From assembly GCA_035530375.1 (NCBI GenBank), contig DATKUY010000045.1, positions 1-64,000 of the forward strand: a stretch of DNA of 64,000 nucleotides, read 5' to 3'. This DNA comes from Sulfuricella sp035530375. Its GTDB lineage: Bacteria > Pseudomonadota > Gammaproteobacteria > Burkholderiales > Sulfuricellaceae. A program made the translations under genes and the position numbers. This document shows positions 63,548 to 64,000 of the stretch, one piece after another (within the stretch, counting starts at the first letter, position 1; every line of letters begins with the position of its first letter). The notes beneath the pieces are model-generated. The model had not been told where the DNA came from. It did no database searches and saw nothing but the letters and a program-made list of their open reading frames with translations.

Positions 63548-64000
63548 CTAGCCCTCCTTGATTTTCACCGTATGCCGCTCCGACTTCCTGAGCTTGGGCA
63601 ACGTCAGCTCCAGCACGCCGTCCTTGAATTTCGCGCCGGCTTTGGCGCCGTCTATGCCGGCAGGCATGTGCAGGGTGCGAGAGAACTCGCCGCTGCTGAT
63701 TTCCATACGGTGATAATTGCCCTTTTCCTCTTTTTCCTCGCGCCGGGTTTTGCCACTGAGGGTGACGGTATCTTCGGTCAGGGAAATATTCAGATCATCC
63801 CTGGCATATCCAGGCACTTCGGCGCGCACCAGAATTTCAGCGTCGCGCTCGATGACATCGACCCTGGGCATCCTTTCCCCGGAAAATTCGGGGAAGAGGG
63901 TTTCGTCCCAGCGGAAAGGAGTCATCCAGCCGCGACGGAAAAAGCGGTCGAACATCTTTTCCATGGTTCTTTCCATCTCCTCGAAGGGTGCCAGCGCTCT
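63548..64000 (-). CDS. Hsp20 small heat-shock protein, 5' end outside window
   Basis: Internal ATG 63976 gives 142 residues, but the frame stays open to the edge (RALAPFEEMERTMEKMFDRF), and this N-terminus matches family members, so the start lies beyond 64000. The alpha-crystallin domain has ILVRAEVPGYARDDLNISLT and FSRTLHMPAGIDGAKAGAKF; the tail is KIKEG. It is a second Hsp20, distinct from that at 39373 and of the MERTMEKMFD type. Confidence 0.92.
   Translation of the reverse strand, partial: RALAPFEEMERTMEKMFDRFFRRGWMTPFRWDETLFPEFSGERMPRVDVIERDAEILVRAEVPGYARDDLNISLTEDTVTLSGKTRREEKEEKGNYHRMEISSGEFSRTLHMPAGIDGAKAGAKFKDGVLELTLPKLRKSERHTVKIKEG

Overview
The window looks like a chromosomal segment of a betaproteobacterium, most likely of the Nitrosomonadales/Sulfuricella-Gallionella type. 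The evidence is gene order and family content, not a database search. The left third carries conserved blocks miaB-phoH-ybeY-corC and (TPR lipoprotein)-lolB-ispE-tRNA-Gln-prs-rplY-pth. The right part is rich in redox, stress and environmental-sensing genes. Codon use looks uniform and GC-rich. I found no transposase, integrase, phage gene or CRISPR array.

Layout. 1-12.4 kb, mostly minus strand: RNA modification and ribosome maturation genes (corC partial, ybeY, phoH, miaB), tRNA-Met, ychF, rsuA, pth, rplY, prs, tRNA-Gln, ispE, lolB and a large TPR lipoprotein. 12.5-16.2 kb, plus: a four-gene Gld-like ABC-2 operon. 16.3-23 kb: CHRD protein, PEBP protein, DUF504, CBS, AmrS radical SAM enzyme with an alpha/beta hydrolase, and a DedA-PAP2-LssY fusion coupled to dgkA. 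23-29.4 kb, minus: phosphoribosyltransferase and a proteostasis block (Lon-like protease, DnaJ, second DnaK). 29.5-37.3 kb, plus: a small membrane protein, a broken nicotinamidase fragment, and a signalling block of PhnD-like binding lipoprotein, PAS histidine kinase, Rcp1-like regulator, REC-PAS-HD-GYP protein and a second PAS kinase. 37.3-40.5 kb, minus: archaeal-type SAM synthetase, HPF/cold-shock fusion, Hsp20, unknown protein.

40.7-45.4 kb, plus: a tightly packed five-gene cluster encoding a zinc-ribbon protein, a C39-like peptidase, a RimK-type ATP-grasp ligase, a GCS2-type ligase and an N-formylglutamate-amidohydrolase-like enzyme. It reads as a peptide or amino-acid ligation system of unknown product and is the strongest candidate here for an uncharacterised system. 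45.5-49.4 kb: TPR-glycosyltransferase-like protein, a c-type cytochrome lipoprotein, small envelope proteins, WrbA. 49.6-52.1 kb: an encapsulin iron-storage operon (EncFtn cargo with targeting tail, shell protein) followed by a flavin reductase. 52.3-57.5 kb: small unknown proteins, pterin dehydratase, a c-type cytochrome that has lost the first cysteine of its haem motif, fumC, yaeQ, an ACT-domain regulator. 57.8-64 kb: pncA-pncB NAD salvage, a haem protein, archease-rtcB-DUF72 RNA repair operon, universal stress protein and a second Hsp20 running off the end.

Noncoding structure is notable. A dispersed CCGCAGAG-type inverted repeat occurs at four loci, one of which contains the farthest-upstream possible phoH start codon. 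TAATGGG heptamers overlap the end of ybeY. REP-like perfect hairpins flank prs and the Lon-like gene.
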